Source: Candidatus Latescibacterota bacterium (GTDB lineage: Bacteria > Latescibacterota > MVCY01 > DTYK01). Taken from it: a stretch of 8,177 nucleotides of DNA. Positions 6,735 through 8,177 of the stretch are shown here, one piece after another; within the stretch, counting starts at the first letter, position 1; each line of letters opens with the position of its first letter. A program made the position numbers and the translations under genes. A model generated the notes under the pieces. That model was not told where the DNA came from. It did not search any database and saw nothing but the letters and a program-made list of their open reading frames with translations. The stretch is taken from the NCBI GenBank assembly GCA_012961925.1, contig DTYK01000005.1, forward strand, positions 1 through 8,177, written 5' to 3'.

Positions 6735-6760
6735 GGATGAAATGCTGAAGGATTAACTCC
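6735..6760 (+). repeat. 26-nt palindromic repeat motif, copy B
   Basis: It reads GGATGAAATGCTGAAGG at its start and TTAACTCC at its end. It is the copy closest to the common pattern of the four. It points away from the copy at 6682-6707, across a 27-base gap. Confidence 0.65.
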
Positions 6761-6766
6761 GGAAAC

Positions 6767-6803
6767 AGGGTCCTCAAATCATAGAAAGAGATTTGAGGAC
6801 CCT
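6767..6803. repeat. Perfect 14-bp inverted repeat
   Basis: AGGGTCCTCAAATC (6767-6780) is perfectly complementary to GATTTGAGGACCCT (6790-6803) with a 9-base loop, ATAGAAAGA. This is the strongest hairpin in the window. No T run follows on either strand, so it is not a standard intrinsic terminator. Confidence 0.85.
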
Positions 6804-6877
6804 AACAGATGATCCCACTTCCAATACTGTATAGAGGGATATCGATAAACTCCGGCTAAACTTTTAGCTTTTATAGT

Positions 6878-6904
6878 CGGGTGGATGGAGCGAAGTGAAA
6901 CCCG
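6878..6904. repeat. GGGTGGA...GAAACCC dispersed-type hairpin
   Basis: CGGGT (6878-6882) pairs with ACCCG (6900-6904) around a core reading GGATGGAGCGAAGTGAA. It resembles the GGGTTTCGCTTCGCTCCACCC-like intergenic repeats I recall from many Gram-negative genomes. A weak relative may lie at 6637-6661 (GGGTGAGTGGAGC...GCGAAAA). Confidence 0.45.
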
Positions 6905-6933
6905 TCGGTTAGGAAGGTGGAATTTCAAGAGCG

Positions 6934-6960
6934 TAGGACTGGGGTTTATCCCCAGCCCTA
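6934..6960. repeat. Hairpin downstream of the 7014-8135 gene
   Basis: CTGGGG (6939-6944) pairs with CCCCAG (6950-6955) around TTTAT. After one mismatch, TAGG pairs with CCTA. It lies about 55 bases past the stop of the minus-strand gene and could act in 3'-end formation, although no T run follows. Confidence 0.45.
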
Positions 6961-7013
6961 TTCAACTATTAGTAGTTCTACGAAGCCATTTTTCTCATGA
7001 CGAGGTCAGTAAT

Positions 7014-8135
7014 CTACCCCCAGGGTGTCAACCTCAGAACAAATGCGTTTCCAGGCCCTAAGGAGATATGATAAGAAGTATGTGGTCCTCCCTTATCTAC
7101 ATTATCTATCCATACATGGCAGGGATGCCTGAAAGTAGAATCCAATTCCTTATTTGGGCTGTCCGGGTCGTGATTGCAGACGACATATGACTCCGCCGGA
7201 GAAGAGGGAGCGTCCCATTTGCAGACCTCAACCCTGTCGAAGAAATCTAAAGGATTCCCCCCAGATGTGACAATCTTTTTTAAATGGTTCCAATCAGAGG
7301 GGAACTCTATCCAGTTCCCATCTTTAGCGTTTTCGCTGTATTCGGCATGATACTCGAATCCAGTCAGATAGCCCTTTATTGTGTCCCTCCGGGTGAAGGC
7401 ATTTTTCACCCAACTTCTACGATCAGCCATGTCATCTTGGCTCAGCCATTTGTTATTTCCGTCTATCTCCTCATACCAGTCGAACTGATACACAGCGGAG
7501 CCAATTGCGCCGTGCGCCACAGGGCCGATCGCTGAGATCCAATAGTCCTTTTCCTTGGGTGGCAAAGCCAGCCCGCTATTTTTGTCTCTGGTCGAGTTAT
7601 ACATATGAATCCATTTTGCTTCATTCACATCTGGATCACTTTGGTCTGCTTTTCTTTTATCTGCAATTGCCCTCCAATCTTTCTGGAGGTTTTCTCTCAC
7701 TTCCTTCTCAGGTTTCACCTCCCATTCTCCATCACGTTCTATTCCCACCCAATGATAACAATCATGCACCCAGATGCACTCATCGTATTTCCAGGCCCTT
7801 TTCCTGACCTCGTCAGGGACAACTTTGTATGGGGGTTCCTCCCCTTTCCATTTCTCATTTAGATTCCCAACCAATAAGATATCCTTTCCTGACCAGTTGC
7901 TCTTGAACCACTCGATCATATTCTCAAGATGTGGGCTCGGATCATTAGCGTCCCAGCTACTAAAGTTATAGTTCTCATGCCAAATTATATAGCCGGAGAC
8001 TCGGCTGAGATCGCTGAAGGGGTTGGTATTTTCTTCCACACGGGGTTTTACCTCTTCCTCCCAATTCATTCCTCCTTCCTCTACGTATTTATGTGTCCAC
8101 TTGTTATCGCCATATGTATGATAACAGGGAACCAA
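7014..8135 (-). CDS. Unrecognised Trp/Tyr-rich protein, probably 5'-truncated; possible glycosidase-like barrel
   Basis: The frame gives 373 residues from a TTG at 8135 to TAG at 7016-7014. An ATG at 8069 (residue 23) is an alternative start, with GGAAGGAGGA directly before it. I cannot assign a family. The chain alternates hydrophobic strand-like segments ending in polar aromatic residues with acidic helices: VPCYHTYG (2-9), SGYIIWHENY with Glu54 (47-56), DILLVGNLNEKW (85-96), DECIWVHDCYHW (118-129), SAVYQFDWYEE (about 213-223). This looks like TIM-barrel strands of a clan-A-like glycoside hydrolase, with the HEN and HDCY motifs at strand ends, but that is inference. The open frame begins inside the apparent fold. 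Two consecutive in-frame stops, TAA and TAG (8153-8148), lie just upstream, with only MVGI before them. There is no signal peptide. It may be a decayed or frameshifted gene, or its first half may lie in another frame beyond the window. Confidence 0.5.
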   Translation of the reverse strand: MVPCYHTYGDNKWTHKYVEEGGMNWEEEVKPRVEENTNPFSDLSRVSGYIIWHENYNFSSWDANDPSPHLENMIEWFKSNWSGKDILLVGNLNEKWKGEEPPYKVVPDEVRKRAWKYDECIWVHDCYHWVGIERDGEWEVKPEKEVRENLQKDWRAIADKRKADQSDPDVNEAKWIHMYNSTRDKNSGLALPPKEKDYWISAIGPVAHGAIGSAVYQFDWYEEIDGNNKWLSQDDMADRRSWVKNAFTRRDTIKGYLTGFEYHAEYSENAKDGNWIEFPSDWNHLKKIVTSGGNPLDFFDRVEVCKWDAPSSPAESYVVCNHDPDSPNKELDSTFRHPCHVWIDNVDKGGPHTSYHISLGPGNAFVLRLTPWG

Positions 8136-8177
8136 AAGCAGCCAGGACTATTAGATCCCAACCATTGGTAAATATCC

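Larger units (their letters stand above)
6512..7013. other. Gene-free interval rich in palindromes
   Basis: I see no supportable gene in these 500 bases. The interval lies between the operon promoter and the 3' end of the gene at 7014-8135. It holds small hairpins at 6566-6580 (GGGCA/TGCCC), 6614-6627 (TCCCC, GGAA loop, GGGGA), 6855-6868 (GCTAAA/TTTAGC) and 6964-6977 (AACTA/TAGTT). It also holds the larger repeats listed separately at 6682-6707, 6735-6760, 6767-6803, 6878-6904 and 6934-6960. AACTCCGG occurs at the end of the 6735-6760 copy and again near 6848, suggesting a further partial copy. The look is that of a site collecting dispersed repeats. Confidence 0.6.

Noticed and set aside
6512..7013. 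CRISPR array, tRNA or riboswitch in the palindrome-rich interval
   Set aside because: There are no regularly spaced direct repeats, no cloverleaf and no riboswitch consensus that I recognise. The repeats are mostly inverted and of different families.

Overview
The window looks like chromosomal DNA from a Gram-negative bacterium of roughly 50 % GC. The outer-membrane TolC-family protein shows the envelope type. Two promoters match the sigma70 consensus almost perfectly with 17-nt spacers, and the start sites carry strong Shine-Dalgarno sequences. I cannot fix the lineage from the sequence. The large Lhr helicase, the small eight-cysteine protein and the CDP-inositol-type enzymes would fit a Desulfobacterota-, Nitrospirota- or candidate-phylum-like organism, but that is recollection of family distributions and not a measurement.

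Layout. (1) 1-1500, plus strand: the C-terminal 499 codons of a large Lhr-type helicase whose motor domains lie before the window. (2) 1501-1641: a short convergent gap holding a divergent pair of palindromic repeat motifs. (3) 1642-3373, minus strand: a small eight-cysteine protein, then a possible 25-codon leader ORF, then a TolC-family outer-membrane channel. (4) 3538-4254, plus strand: pdxJ (vitamin B6 synthesis) behind its own strong promoter. (5) 4324-6395, minus strand: a two-gene operon with a consensus promoter. Its first gene fuses a degenerate nucleotidyltransferase domain to a membrane CDP-alcohol phosphotransferase. Its second gene, joined by an ATGA overlap, is an intact nucleotidyltransferase of the inositol-1-phosphate cytidylyltransferase type. 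(6) 6512-7013: about 500 bp without a gene, packed with palindromes and a second copy of the divergent repeat pair. (7) 7014-8135, minus strand: an unrecognised Trp/Tyr-rich protein, possibly the C-terminal part of a glycosidase-like barrel, whose frame is blocked upstream by two consecutive stop codons.

How the parts may work together. The operon in (5) is the clearest functional unit. The intact cytidylyltransferase would make a CDP-activated polyol, perhaps CDP-inositol, and the membrane transferase would move the polyol phosphate to an acceptor. In hyperthermophiles one fused protein does both jobs for di-myo-inositol phosphate. Here the fused nucleotidyltransferase has lost its Gly-rich loop and lysine, while a complete second copy sits next to it. 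The most unusual non-coding signal is a 26-nt palindromic motif found four times, as two head-to-head pairs at two intergenic sites 5 kb apart, with compensatory base changes in its stem. It may be a REP/BIME-like mobile or structured-RNA element.
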